From Cinclus cinclus (lineage: Eukaryota; Chordata; Aves; Passeriformes; Cinclidae): 64,000 bases of DNA. Below, piece after piece: positions 1 through 13,417 of this stretch. The stretch covers positions 5,949,216 to 6,013,215 of the forward strand of contig NC_085056.1 in the NCBI RefSeq assembly GCF_963662255.1, written 5' to 3'. Position 1 is the first letter of the stretch; each line of letters starts with the position of its first letter. The notes beneath the pieces are model-generated. The model was given only the letters and a program-made list of their open reading frames with translations. It did no database searches and was not told the origin of the DNA. Made by a program: the position numbers and the translations under genes.

Positions 1-3000
1 TCTTATTCTACCCAAAGTTCCTCCATCAAGCTTCAGCGGTGTAGCACAACTCATCAAAGCCTGACTGGGTTTAGAACAATTAGTCCAGATTAAAAGGAAA
101 TTAAGTAGAATGACTGGCAACAGTAAAGTATCACTGGATGGTGGGCACCCTTTGGATTTTACTACTTACCAATAATTTTTTTAGCTAAACAGCATCAAAA
201 ACAAAGAGCAAAGCAACCAAACCCTTCCTACGTGTGATTCTTAAGAACACCACAGCCTGTCTCTGCAAATATCCAATGAGACATTTCCTCAGGTCAAGTT
301 TTTCAGACAGCTTTACTGAGTGACACCACTCCAATGTTTCCTAGGTACAAACCGAGTTCAGGCTCTGACATCCTGTTGAATATTGCAGCATTTGTCAAGA
401 AATCACGGCCACGGCTTCCTTGTGGCAAGGAGAGCAGGTTACGAACGAACCTCTCGTGCCATAAAGCACAAGGAGGATCAGGTCCTAAAACAGTCAGAAT
501 TTCCATTTCACAGCACTTTTTTCCAAGCAAGAACAGGGTGATAAATTCAATATTTGACCTTAGAATTTGTAGGGCAGCAACAAAAGGATATATTCCATCC
601 AGCAATATCTTAAATCTATTTTAAAGTGAAGTGTTCACGCCTAAGATAGTTTTGAAATTTTTTCCTAGTTGCAAAACAACTGAAGGCGCAACTTAAGTGA
701 CCAAGAGTGATTGTACAATGTCTGGTCACCAAAAAAAAAACCCAAACATTTGAATATCACAATTAAATATGAGCGTTTGAACACAAATATTATCACTAGC
801 TTATAGTCACAAACTCAATAAACTTTACCTCGGTGGTGCTCATTTATTATTTGTATTAAAGCATTAAAATTTGAAGGGGGAAAAAAAAAAGAAAACTATG
901 AAGATAAAAGATATAAAAAGCTAGATGAATGAGGGTGAGGAAGAATTGGCCAGTTTATCCAGGCAGACAGACAGACTGGTAGATGGAGGTTCCTGCTGGC
1001 TCCTTCATTAAGGTCATCTCCTGACCCCGTGCCACTGAGGAAAAGGCAACAGCTGTTTCCAGTATCAGTGGTAAGAATGATGGAAGTGAATTAATCCACA
1101 GATGGAGACCAGCACCTGAAGGGACCAGTCTGGTGAGCAACAACAGTCTTTGCCTGAGAAACACGCTTAAATGTTACCATATGGAGTGCTAACAGGAGAC
1201 AGAGGGGAATGGAAAGCTCTGCACGTCGTGTTATTGCCACAAAAGCTTAAGTATCCTATTATTGATAAGGATAACAGAAAGATGGCCTAGGCATTCCTGA
1301 TTTACAATTCATCAACTATCAAATTGGTTAAGATGCCTTCATTAAGAGAAACTAGGTGATTAAATTACTGAACTGAAAGGATCTACCCAAATAAGTGTAA
1401 AATAAGATTGTAAGTGAACAGAACTGAGAGATGCAGAAGCCCCATTAAAATCTGAATCAATTCCTCCTGGTAATATGTTTTTCAGACTGAAGATGCATCA
1501 GCTGCTAAGCCAATATGACACTTCATGTTAGTCAAAAGGCTGAAAAGCTGCAATCATGTTTTATTAAAGTAACTACACACGCTGGGCTGGGCTGAGGGAG
1601 AGTGCCATGGTGCCAGAAAACAAGAACAATTAATTTAATATCTCTGAACTCTTATATGTAGCATTTGCAGTTCGAACACCAGAATGTAACTGTCCATCTT
1701 TATTTGAATGTATTTTCTACACATGGCCTCAGGGTCCTTGGGGAATAACAGACTGGAAGAAACAGAGCTGCACTATCAGAAATGCTGAAAAAATAAAGCT
1801 CAAACATATTGACAGAGCTGGAGAGCTGGACAGCAAATATTTGGAGGTCACTGGCCAGTTTCATGTCTCCCTTATGAAGCATAAAACCCACTAAAACAAG
1901 GAAAATAAATGTTTGTGGTTAGCGAGCCTGTGTCCTGCAGCCCCGAGGGCTGCGTGCAGCTGGTATTGCACCAGGGCAGAGGAGAAACCACCTTTGCCAC
2001 CCAAAATTGCCACCCAGCTGGGGCAGAATTTGACAGACAATTGTCACTCTACCAGTTAACAGCAGGTTGCCCCTCTCTGGACATTTCACTACAGCCAGAA
2101 ATTCAAGATGAGATCAAATGGCCAGGTATGAGAACAGTATTTGTGCATGTGCCACAATTCTCTTTCCTCACCCTCTCCCATCCAGTTTTATTCAGCATAA
2201 GCAATCCCAAGCCTGTAACAAGCATGTTCATGTTGCAGAGCAAATCAGAGGTTTTCCTGGATTTTTGCTCCCTGAACTGTGCCCCCAGGGTGTCAGCTCT
2301 AGAATCATCAGATTAAGAAGTGTGCGTACACTTCTAAGGCTTTTTTTAGTGTTTACATTAAAACCCACATTTTAAAGTAGTTTTAAAACTAAGATGTCAA
2401 TAGATCTCTAAACTGAGGCTCAGAGAAGATTTTAGCCCGTTCAAGCAGACTTCAGTGAGGAAGAAGGTTTACCTACTTTAAACATACTTTCACATTTCAA
2501 TAGGTTAAAAAAGCTTCACTGCAAAATGAAATTTTGCAGGTCATTTACTGATTATGATTAAATCACCTTCATTTATTACCATACAGAAAATAAGCCACTG
2601 TACTCAACATGGAAGGAAATCTTAACTGCTTAGCAATTTATTCAAATACTCAGAAATGAAAATCAGTTCTGGGCTGTTCATTCATTAATTGGGCAGGTGG
2701 ATGGCAGTGTGAGATATTATTTAAACATCTTTGAAATGTAATTCCTAGTTTATATAGGTCAAAGAGGTTTCCCTGTTTACATATTCCAAACTGTGCAATA
2801 TGAAGAAAGATATATTTCAAGATGTGATTCTGTGAGGAGACTCAACTTCTGGGTTAAAATACACAAATACACAGAATTAAATTAAAACACAGGCCTAAAC
2901 TATTTTTCCTGCCTTATATTCTTCCTATTGCAGATTCCATTAACGGTGAACTTATAAAGTCAAGGCAGCAGAGTGCAGCTGATCTACAATATTAAGTACA

Positions 3001-4808
3001 TTATCAGTTGTATTTTTCAAGAAGCAACTAATTTTTATAATTATTTCCAAGAGTTTTCTAAGTGTTCACCAGTCCCAATGAAGAAACAAAGCCTTTCTCA
3101 CCTTCTCCATGTGGATTCTACAACAGGTGCTTGAGTGAGGAGATTTGGGTGCTGCAAAGTAATTTTTTTTACAAAGTATTTTCCCCTTGCAGAACATGCC
3201 AATTTCTGCAACTGTGTTGTAATGAAAAGGAAAATGCTTTCATAATTTCAGAGCATTTTCTCTATTGAAAGGGAGCAGGGAGGCAATCTTTAAGTACATC
3301 AACTATGTCTCTCTAATTAGGTCATTAATCAGCATCTATGAAAGCTGTTGAGAGGCATTTTTTCAAGACCCATACATTTAAACTTTAGACTAAAATTTCT
3401 TCTCAGCTCCGAAACCAGTAAAATACTTCTACCAGAAAAATAATCTTCATATCTACCTATCACTGAAATTCTTCCATGCATAGTTTCTCCCCAGTGCAGT
3501 AGCTGTTCACCTCCAACCTTGGCCTGCTGGAGTCCAAGAATAACCCACAGAGCTCCTTCCCCATGCCCCAAGGGGAAGCTCTGCTCTCATCTGTAATGAT
3601 GTAAATCCCAAGAAACTTACTTACATCAGTGGAATCACCCAGGGGTCACAGCAAACTATTTAGCTTCCTTTGCTTCATCCTTTTGCTTTATCCATTACTT
3701 ACTTCTTTTAAAAAGCCACATCAGGCACTGTAAATGCAAGTGTTTGAAACAGAACTCTGGCTCCAAAATGATTTGCAGCTTGAATTGTGGCTTTAGAAGA
3801 ATTCTGCACAAAATCAGTGCTGCAAAAAAAAATTATATTGGCTCACGGAAAGTAAAATGCCTTCTCACCAGATTATGAGACTGAAAGGGAGCATTCAATT
3901 TTCTAAACTTAAGCTATATAACACAGATCACTGAATTTTATCAAGTTTTTTTCTGTATCCACGGCAATCACTCACATATGACTAAGGCATGTATTCCAAA
4001 AACAGCTAGTCTTGAAAGATTCATAATTATCCCTTTTTACAATACTATTGCTGCTGTATATTACTCTAAATTAATGTGAACAGAGCTGGAATCTAAACTC
4101 AGCTGCAAATGCCACGAAACTTCACAGAGTTCAGAACTCCAAGAACTTGCTTTTTGCCCTGTGACAAGCACAGTGTGTGTGAACACCCCAGACAAAGAAA
4201 CCTTCCTTTGATGACATCAAGCACTGGGGTGCTTCCTTCAAAGGCTTGGAAATTGTTTTCAGACACTGTTGGGACTTGTCTGGGGCATGTCTCCTTACTG
4301 TACATCTGAAAAACAAGAGTCTGGATTTGGGGGGACTTGAATGAGGAGCTACTGGATAATTGAGGGATTCTTCTGTATAATCCAGAGGCTGTAACTCCTC
4401 CTAGTTACACGTTTTGGGACTGCACATCCCCAGCAGGCTGATCCATGGGAACCCCAGATCTCAGCACTACAGTCCAACAAACAGGGAAGATCATAAAATA
4501 TTACTTAGGCAGAAAGTGAATCAGTAATTGGGCACCTCAGCATTCCTGGGGCTCCTTGTAGGAGGTGGCAGCGTTATTGAAAAGCAAAAGGAAACATGGT
4601 TTAAGAAAGGAAAGCACAGTGAAATTAAAATGCTTGAGAAATAATTATATTGGCAAAAATTGAAAAAAAGTACCAGTTTTCTAACTAGACCTATTTCAGC
4701 CTGAACTATCACCCCACTAGAACACAAATATTTTCATGGTACCCATATTACCAATAATTATTTGTCCCGGTGAGCTGCAAATATGCTTTTACCAAAGGAT
4801 TTCAAGGA
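1..4808. other. Unique non-coding DNA, no gene seen
   Basis: AT-rich unique sequence with A10 tracts at 731-740 and 881-890. A slightly GC-richer patch near 1920-2060 holds a 7-bp-arm hairpin (GCAGCCC at 1937-1943, GGGCTGC at 1947-1953). The 135-codon frame at 1909-2316 has no recognisable features. No transposon words were seen. Confidence 0.6.
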
Positions 4809-4824
4809 GGGGGGGGGGGGGGGG
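4809..4824 (+). repeat. G16 homopolymer
   Basis: Sixteen G in a row following TTCAAGGA. It is the longest G tract in the window, able to form a G-quadruplex in principle, and prone to sequencing error and length variation. Confidence 0.95.
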
Positions 4825-5678
4825 AAAAGTCAGCTTTCCTAAGACAGAGGGAAGAAAACTAAGTTAATAAATCATTCTGCCTCAGATCTCTGGAAGATGT
4901 GTTAGTGATGATGTTTTACACTTTTGGTAATTTTATAGCTACTGGCTTAACTTATCTATTGTCTGTCACCAAATTTCAATTAGCATTTGAAATTACTCAA
5001 CCTGTCTGCTTGTGTGGATGTTTGTCCCTTTTTCTTGCAAAGCAGATCTTTCCTTCTGGAGACATGTATTGAACAGTTCTTGCCTGACCTATGGATTAAT
5101 CAGAATTTAAATACTGTATTATTTCAACAGGCACTTCTAATATCTGTGTTTCCTGCCATGAAATGTAATTAGGGAAAATTAATTTACCAGGGGACCTCTG
5201 AAGCTTTACCTTCCTCCCCACTGCTATTTGCACTGGGTGACATTCAGATGCAATTCCTTCTATTCCAAGTGTATCAGGGCTATCCTCCCCTAGACTGCCA
5301 CAGAGCAGAAAATGTCACCCACGATTTGGAAGGTTCACAATAGTGACATTTTCCCAGTAAAACTGAACTGTAGCAGTCAGCTCAATAGGTTTATCATTGT
5401 TAATGAAAACAATTGGAAATACACTGAACATCTTGTTTCGAGACTTAAATCAGCCTGTAACTATATTAGAGATGCAAGCCAGTGCTCCAGGACAGATTAT
5501 CTCCCCGTGAGCCTCTGATGGAGCTCTGCTGTTTGTAAATGCAGCTGGTGCTCAGTGTTGTCAGGTAGGATAATGAACGAGGTACACCTCAGTTCACATC
5601 CCTTGCATCGGTTTCCATGTTATGTTCTTAACCTGTATCATCCCTTCCTTTTCAACATTGATTTTAATCTGGAGGGCG

Positions 5679-5696
5679 CACACACACACACACACA
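5679..5696 (+). repeat. (CA)9 microsatellite
   Basis: Nine CA units. It explains the alternating Cys-Val run in the minus-strand frame there, which is therefore not a gene. Confidence 0.95.
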
Positions 5697-5929
5697 AATA
5701 TTCAGCTGCAGTGCAATGTTTTTATACGCAACTTCAAAAAGTGGGGTTTTTTTGCAGCCTGCATTCAGAATGGGCTGCAGGCCACCCTTTGAAAATTCAT
5801 TATTCAGGTTATCTGGAGACAGAGACAAGAAACACATGGGATCATCTGCGTGGTGAAAGCAGCCCATCTTTTACAATTGGGTTTTGAGGATTTTCCCTGT
5901 GAAACACAGGCCAGACCACAGGGATGAGT

Positions 5930-6330
5930 TAGAGAAGTGTATTCTATTTAACTCAACGGTGTCAGGCATATAACGTGCCCTTTATAACTATAGTTTATTT
6001 TAACACATATCAAGGAGACAGGAAATTAGTGATCAATGTAGACGGGAGCATGAGGTTTCATTATAAATTAATGTATGAAGACTCGGATTTCAATGATGAA
6101 ACGAACATGAATCTTAAAAATTGTCTGTCTTTATGAAACAGATGAAAATTATTACAGTATATAACTTTTTGGTGACATTTTACTGCAAAGGGCATATTGT
6201 TACAAAATTTAGCAATGATGTAGCTATAACAGAAATACTGCAGGGATAGATAAGATTATTTATGTAACATGATAAAGCATGAAACATGGATGTATTTGAC
6301 TCATCGGGTTGCAGAATGGGAAAAATACTT
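5930..6330. promoter_or_regulatory. Candidate regulatory element
   Basis: An AT-rich but complex block without homopolymers, retaining CpGs (near 5956, 5974, 6042, 6084, 6102 and 6305). It contains a GATA-type GATAAG at 6249-6254 six bases before a PAR-bZIP/E4BP4-type TTATGTAA at 6260-6267, and several homeodomain TTAATG/ATTA words. Stop codons are frequent in all frames, so it is not coding. The texture resembles vertebrate conserved enhancers; conservation was not measured. Confidence 0.3.
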
Positions 6331-8144
6331 TGCCCTGCTTTTAAGTGAACCCTCCTGTTAAATCAAGGAGCAGCAAAGATGGGATTTACTGGGAGCCAAG
6401 ACTGCACAGCAATAGTCAAATCCAGTCCATCCAGTTGTGTTTTGGAGCACAAAAAGTTAATGGAAATAAAAAAGGAAAAAGAAGGAGAAAATACATGAAA
6501 GATTTAGAGAACCTCACTTGGGAATCCACTTCAGTGGTGGAGTTTTCTCAAAACCAACCTATCCCTGCAGTGCCACAATGATGCAGATACCTGGGTAGAA
6601 AAATTCACCTACTGAAAATGAAACCGAGTAAAAAAACACCTGTAAGTAGTGACACTGCAACACAGAACTGGTGGAATATTGCTGCAAAGGAATTCAGCTC
6701 CCCAAGCTGGAGCTGGAGAAACTCAGTCCCACAGGGGGCCCTGGCTTAACATTACTGGAAGCCTGGAATTAAATTCTGATTCAGGAATATTTCTAGGTTG
6801 GAAAGAACACATACACTGACTGACTCACATATAGACATGATTGACTCATAGGAAATAATCAGTAGAATACAGAAAGTTCAGAGTTAACAGAAACAAAAAC
6901 TCGTCATAAAAATACAATCCTTATCAGCCTGATTAATCTTGACTGTACAATCTTTAAAAAATAACAAATCCCACACATCAAAATCAGACTGACTTATGCA
7001 CATAAAATTTGAGCAAACTCAACTGGACACATTTCTCTAAAATAAATGCGATGGAGAAAATAGATTTTCACACAAAACTTAGGTCAAAATTAAGTTTATC
7101 TTGGAGCTAAAACTTCAGTCTAAGAAAATATTTTACCATATGTAAGTTTTCAACACTATTCTCCCTAGAATTGCATAACTGAGTTCAGATTAAAATTACT
7201 TGTTATCCTTAATTAATTGAACCTATATTCCATCTTTGTCTTGTTTCTCTTCCCTTGTCCTTCCTTCCTACCTTGCCAGGATAAACCATTCTGCTACATT
7301 TGCAAGCTCCAACTCACTTCATACCACTGTGATTTCCTTTAAACAAACAAAAAGACAGTAAAGGAAAGAAAAACAGAGAGAAACACCTGCAAACTATTAT
7401 AAATTCGGAACCCACCCACACAGCCTGTAAGTTATAAGTAAGTAAAAGTAAGATTTAAAGAGAGAAACAAAGTGGGTTTGGGGATTTTTTTCTTCTATAG
7501 ATACTGGTAAACACTAAAAATAAATACTAAAATCTTTAGGAAAATATTTTTGCACTCCTTGGTTGTGCACAAACAATTTTGATTTCCTTCTTGGTCTGGA
7601 TGGTGGATGGTTCAGTGCCATCCTTATGTGAGATGGTCATAACGGGCTAAACCTTGACTGGATGAAGGTATATGACCTCAGGACTGTGCCAGCCACATTC
7701 CCCACCCAAGAGGCTTGGGATTTATGATTTTCCTGGATGATCAGTTTTATCACACTGATATTTTTGTTGTTTATCAGACCAGAGAGTTTGCCCTTCCCTT
7801 TACACAACTGAGGAACACTGGTCAAACAATGCAGGCAATTGCATTTGTCTTAAACCTGAGACACCTTTGATTTCTTTTGTACTAAATTATTATTCATGAC
7901 AAAATTTGAAAATTTTATTTCAGGGTAAAAGAAAATGAAAGTTACAAGCTCTATTGTCTCATGAAGATCTTCCACAAGCAGTTCTGCAAGCTTCAAAAAC
8001 TAATTTTGTTACAAGCAGAAATAAACATGCTCAGCTATAAATGACATTCTAATGGTTAACAAGAACTCAAAAACCCCAGAGGTGGTACGGCTCTATTGCA
8101 ACCAGAAGAATTTTGTTCTGGACATGGTAAGCCAGGTTTTCACC

Positions 8145-8190
8145 CAGAAAATAAATAAATAAAACATCAGAAAATAAATATATAAAGCAT
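8145..8190 (+). repeat. Tandem duplication, 2 x 23 bp
   Basis: Two adjacent 23-bp units starting CAGAAAATAAAT and ending CAT, differing at two positions. It probably arose by slippage on the AAAT microsatellite inside it. Confidence 0.85.
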
Positions 8191-8670
8191 CAAAAGTAAT
8201 CAAAATTATTTTTCCCTGGAAATAGACATAAAGAATAATAAATTCCGTTTAGTACATTAAGATTTACTATTAAATTTTTACAACTGATCTATCAGCATTC
8301 TGTAAAGCTGAGCATCTCACTAGGATGTCAGTGTAAAAAAATTGCACTTGAGTATTAAAACACCTATCCCTGTAACCGAGCACAACCCAAGTAAACAAAT
8401 TAACTCCATTACCACAGAACATACTGGAAAAAGTTCAAAATTAGAAAACACGGGATAATTTTTCTTCACATATCTGCCTTACTGTTCAGCTGGATAAAAT
8501 TTAACATAGCTATGCTTTCACTTATTATATGTAAAAATAAAGACACAGTAGAAATACCATAAAGATATGGGAATGGTGCAGTATTTGGCTTAATGTAAAA
8601 TAAACAAAGGAGGCACTTACAAAATATGAATGCCAAGAACTACAGTGTCTGAGCCTGGCCACAGAGAAAA

Positions 8671-8720
8671 AGTACACTGAAAAATATACTGAAAAAGTGT
8701 ATTAAAAAGTACACTGAAAT
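8671..8720 (+). repeat. Degenerate short tandem repeat
   Basis: Repeated words of the type AAAAAGTACACTGAAA occur about three times with drift. It is local slippage-type DNA without a clear unit boundary. Confidence 0.5.
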
Positions 8721-10320
8721 ATCCATTTTAAAAGAAATCTAAAGAGTGATATGAACAAAGGAGTAATCCTTTAAGTTTTTTCCTCTGAGCTTTCAACAGG
8801 TTAATCCAGATAAATAGATATATGTCACTTTGCACATAAAATTGTCAACCTGAGAGCATCCTGAACTGAGCATTCTGAATTAGGACCGTGCAATGTAACT
8901 TAGAGCAATAAGTAAGCCAGAATCCCATGGCTTAATATGTAATACAACCAATACTACTGAGTGTTTACTACTGTTATTTAACTTCATTACCTTCTTCTCT
9001 CCATGCTTTTGTTTTCTACTAAAGGATTTATTTATTTATTCATTCTCTTGTTTATTTATTTACCCAGGAGTGCTATCTGAGAAGTCAGTCATCTTTGCAC
9101 TTGGATGCAAATCTGTCAAGCCACAGGTTTATATAAAAACATCAAAGTTCATTGTATGAGTTCACCACCTGCCTCTTGAATCAGAAATTAACTACTGACT
9201 CAGACATAAATCGCTGCAAGTTTCACAGGTTTCCAAATTACTGTCTAAAGAACAAATTTAAAATCCAAACTGTAAGCAAAGCAGCAGCTCAGCCAGGGGA
9301 AGAACTGTGATTTTTGTGCTTTTTTCAGAAGGACATCAGCTCTTTGGGACCTCAGCTTTCCCAGAGTGCATTGGCTGTTAAAACCCACCACACATGGACA
9401 AGCAGCAAAGTTTATGAGGTCAAGAAATGTTCACCTACCACAAACCACAAAGACATGATCTTGGTGCTAGTAGCAGAAAAAAAACAACAAAAAAAAGAAA
9501 CAACAACTTTTCACACAGACCAGAGGTTTGAGCAAGAGAGGAGCAGCTCTGGCAGGGAAGGATGTGCTGGATGCCTGCAAGTCCAAATGTGCAGCTCAAG
9601 TAAACACAACAAAGACTCCAACAAAACTCCACTAAGCTGCTAGAGGAGAGGAAGCAAGGAAGCTCAGACACATTACTGAAAAAAAGCTGATCAGAGCTCC
9701 TGGAGGTTTCAGTGCTTTTCTTTAAAGAGTTCATAATATTTCCCAACCTAGAGTACTAATGGTCTACTAAAATGTGGTTAGGAGAAACAGAAACACTTTA
9801 TGATTTAAAAAAAGGTACCAATAGCAAGTCCAGATAACAGCTCACATGCAATTTCCATTGTGCACATGTATTTATGAGGTGGTTCTACACACTGTGTACA
9901 CTCCAGTAATAATGAAGCCTGTGCTTCAAATGCTCTGTAGCAGCAAACTTTGTGTAATAGCACATGTAAAATAACATTTTCACTTTTGCTGTGAGCCAGT
10001 TATGTTATCTCCCTGCAACCAGTCATTTATTGTACTATTACAACACGCCTTGCTTAAAATAAATAAGTGCACATCATAGGTGCATGTCTTGTACATATGT
10101 ATTTATGTTTACAGACAGCACATATGTATGGACACAGACCTGTATATTATACAAATAAATAGGGAAGTGAATAAAAAAATAAGGTTTTCTGAAACTTTGT
10201 TACAAGACTGTTTTTAGCCTCTGTGATTTCTTGAGTTTAGGGAAGCTCCATTTCATGGTTGTAGGGTTTTCTACCTCCCTAGTCTCCTGTCTCTGTATCA
10301 CTTCCCCTCACTGAAAAGAT

Positions 10321-10400
10321 TTTTACATGTAGAAATTTCATAACCCATGTAATTTTACATGTACAGATGTGTTTACACATGTGTTTACATGTACAGATTT
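10321..10400 (+). repeat. Imperfect repeat of TTTACATGTA words
   Basis: TTTACATGTACAGAT occurs exactly at 10354-10368 and 10384-10398, and a related TTTTACATGTAGAAATTTCA starts at 10321. Between the exact copies lies the near-palindrome ATGTGTTTACACAT. It explains the Cys/His-looking minus-strand frame (repeated ICTCK), which should not be read as a zinc-binding peptide. Confidence 0.75.
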
Positions 10401-10517
10401 CATATGCATGTATCCATCTGTGTCCCATAGCCATGAAAAACAGTACCTGAAATTCCTTCAAAGTCTGAAGAACTCCATTTTCACTCTTTTGCTTTGTTTG
10501 AAGGCTGTGGTTCTTTG

Positions 10518-10561
10518 GATAGCTTACTTACTTGAATGATAGCTTACTTATTTATTTGAAT
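10518..10561 (+). repeat. Tandem duplication, 20 bp and 24 bp units
   Basis: GATAGCTTACTTACTTGAAT at 10518-10537 is followed by a 24-bp version with an extra TTAT-type unit. It looks like a recent slippage duplication. Confidence 0.85.
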
Positions 10562-10794
10562 GCATTTCAGAAAACACTTGTCCAGGCCATTAATCCCAGA
10601 GCTATCCCAGCCAGGACAAACTCTTTATTTGTGAAATATCATCCACTTTTCATATAAGAGAGACCACAAGAGATGTTACCAGGGCCTGAGCTCTCTTGCA
10701 GAGAACAATCCGACCGGGGTGTTTGACCCAGGACTTCTACAAGGCTCCTGCCACCTCCCTGACCTGTGCTGGGAACCTGAGCAGTTCTGCCTGT

Positions 10795-11155
10795 GCCTCC
10801 GTGGAATAAATCTGCAATGGTGATTATTCCATGCTCGAGCCACCTGTCCTAATGAATAACGCTTCCTGTGTAGCCATTCCCAGATATTGGAGTTGGCTAC
10901 TCAAGCTTGAAAGACAAGTGGAGAAATTAATAACCGGTGCACAAGCTCCTTAAATGGCACAGGAGCAAAAGAGGGAAAGAGGAATTCACGGCTGTAGCTT
11001 TCCTACGGCACCGGAGAGGGATTTGTGAGCATCAGAAGCCCTGCATCAGCGTGAACCTGAGCAGACACACAGATGAACAGTACCACAACTGCATTTTGGC
11101 TTAAATTAGGTGTCACTGAACACCGATTATAATTTTACTTCAAATTTCTGAAATA
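10795..11155. promoter_or_regulatory. Candidate regulatory element, CpG-retaining
   Basis: About 360 bp of complex DNA with at least eight CpGs (for example at 10860, 10935, 10989, 11006, 11012, 11050 and 11124) in an otherwise CpG-poor region. Motifs visible are an E-box CACCTG at 10841-10846, a homeodomain TAATGA at 10850-10855, ATTAATA at 10926-10932, and AACCGGT at 10932-10938, which is one base short of the grainyhead consensus AACCGGTT. No coding frame or repeat is seen. The call rests on texture and motifs and needs an alignment. Confidence 0.35.
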
Positions 11156-12475
11156 GAGGCAGAGACTTAAAAACTGATGACTGCAAGATTACGTGGGTTA
11201 TTTAGTAGCTGAAGGAAAACCAGATGTCCCCCCATCCTAATCCAATACTGCACCACCACCATATTTTCTCAATTATTATTTTTAAAACCAGAAATTTTCC
11301 AGTAAATGGGTTTTTATAGTTCTTATCTTTTTGAGTTAGCACTATTTAAAAAGGAACTCTGGTGAATACACACTAAATGCCTTTTCCAGTCACTTCCATC
11401 AACAGATCCTTCTGAGCCAAACAAACTGATGGTTTGGGAGCTTTTGTTACTTTTTTGCCAAAAAGCACGGGATTGATTTGTTAAATGCTGTAACACAAAC
11501 ATGCTTAATAGCAAACAATGTCAAAGAAATACACATTTCAGCGGCCCCTGGAAACTTCAAAATGTGCTTTTCCTGTGTTTGAAGTTGAAACAAGTAAGCA
11601 ATACTGTTGTCGTCTTAATTTGTTGATTTTGATTTTCATCCAGACTTGCAAAGACCAATCCAGTGACATGCAGAAAAACAGAATTCATTTGTTCAGCAAC
11701 TTCTCCAGCCAACTCTGTGTTATACACAAAGATAAATCTCTTAATGCTATTGTATATTAAGATGCTTCTCTATTGTACTTATCTGCTGTGTCACTAGGAG
11801 TTATTTGCATGGAGACTTATCAACACCCTAAAATGAAATTCAAATGGACACTAAGCATAGATATAATGTATTCTTATATCCAGTATATGTGTTTTGATTT
11901 TTTTTTAATTCAAAGTGACTGATTGCTGATGAAATTGAGTTAGCTAGTAGGTTTGTAGGGGTAATATCAGTCACTCTGCAAATTATTCCACCAAAGAAAA
12001 AGCCAGAAGTACAGACACTTCATTTCCACGGGCTCTCCTCACCACCAGAGCTGGCTTGCCCATCTCATCTCTCCTTCTCAAGTACTAGGAAAACAAAAAG
12101 CATCTGCTCTCTAGTTCTGGCTGGACAGTTGAACACTCAGGGCAGGGTAAAACTGTATGTTTATTTTTCAAGCCTGCTTACAATGATTTTAAGTGCTTCC
12201 ATTGTCAGCACTTATAACAAGAGATCAGCACCTGCAATCTTCTGAGCACCTCCAGCTACTTCTTTTTATAAAACTGTGATACCACTGATATAACACAAAA
12301 AGCTAGTGATCCATTCTACTTCAGGGAACACTACTGCACCCTTGGCCCCACCTCCCAGCTCTGTTCCTCCACCACTTACTGTGACAGCTCAAAATTTTGT
12401 CAAATATCCCTTCATTCTGCCACTCTGCCTGAGCAGATCTCTGCCAAATTTCAATTCCTGCAAGTACCGCTGCAG

Positions 12476-12490
12476 AAAAAAAAAAAAAAA
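12476..12490 (+). repeat. A15 tract
   Basis: Homopolymer. The sequence before it has no AATAAA signal at the usual distance or coding similarity, so there is no support for a processed retrocopy. Confidence 0.95.
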
Positions 12491-13417
12491 TACAAGATTA
12501 CTCACTGCACACAACTGATTTTTTATTATAACGTCCTGCAGATCCACTCAAGCCAGGGAAGCCTTTCCAATGGACATGGCTGAGAATTCAGCACGTTCCC
12601 TTCAGGAACCAACACTCCCTGTCAGAGCAGGGCATCTGAGCAGCCACTGCTTTTGAGCCTCGTGCAGCCGCGTCCTGTACTGCCACAGAGCCCCAAATAT
12701 TTCCACTGCTACACAATTTCTATTTATTTCTTTGTTATTGCTGTCTTGGGCTGTGGAAGGAGATTTTCTAAAGGCCTTGTTGTGATGGACATATCACACC
12801 AAGAGCAACAATTCTGCTGCTGCAGCCTATGAGCAGATTAATCTGCTTTACTTCTTCCTGTCTCATTCCTTTTTCATGTCCTTGAGTTACTAAAAAACTG
12901 TTTAAGGGAGAAAAAACAAGGATTTGCCCCAAAATCTCAACTGTGGGAATGTCTGCTTTTTTTGGCAGCACTAATATTTATCCTATACTTACTAAGAATT
13001 CTCCCCTGTGCTAAGAATGTCAGCCTTACAGCTCAAAGATCTAAACATGAAGCATTTCATCAGTATTCTGTTTTTCTCCCTCCTTCTATGCAACTTCAGA
13101 GTAGTTAGGAAAAAGAAAACATTAAAACAAAAATCACCATCTTCAAGTGTCTGTGAAAATTTATGTACTAAAAAGCAGCTGTAAAATTTTTAATGTTTAA
13201 ATTAATGTTTTATGTTTACAATAAAAACTCTCCAGCCATGAAGGGCTTTTAAAAGCTACATGCTAAACACAAGCAAAACCAAAGCAAACAATAACACTCC
13301 CATGAAGCCCAGCTTCAACACAAAATGTCAAATAAGACTTTTGTGCACACTTCCTAAGTTTCTGTGTCTTTTTCTACAAAAAAGATCCCTTAGCAATGTC
13401 AAAGCCATGGCGGGAAG

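Larger units (their letters stand above)
4825..10794. other. Unique non-coding DNA between listed features
   Basis: No gene is supported. At 5396-5413 two SOX-type half-sites, ATTGTT and AACAAT, face each other across six bases. A CTCF-like word CCCACAGGGGGCC lies at 6728-6740. TTTA-type low complexity occurs at 9024-9062. The 110-codon frame at 5555-5887 runs through the CA repeat. Confidence 0.55.

Noticed and set aside
1909..2316. 135-codon plus-strand frame
   Set aside because: No domain, signal or family resemblance, and chance frames of this length are expected. Not promoted to a gene.
10279..10461. Cys/His-rich minus-strand peptide resembling a metal-binding protein
   Set aside because: Produced by the TTTACATGTA repeat words, not by a conserved zinc-binding pattern.
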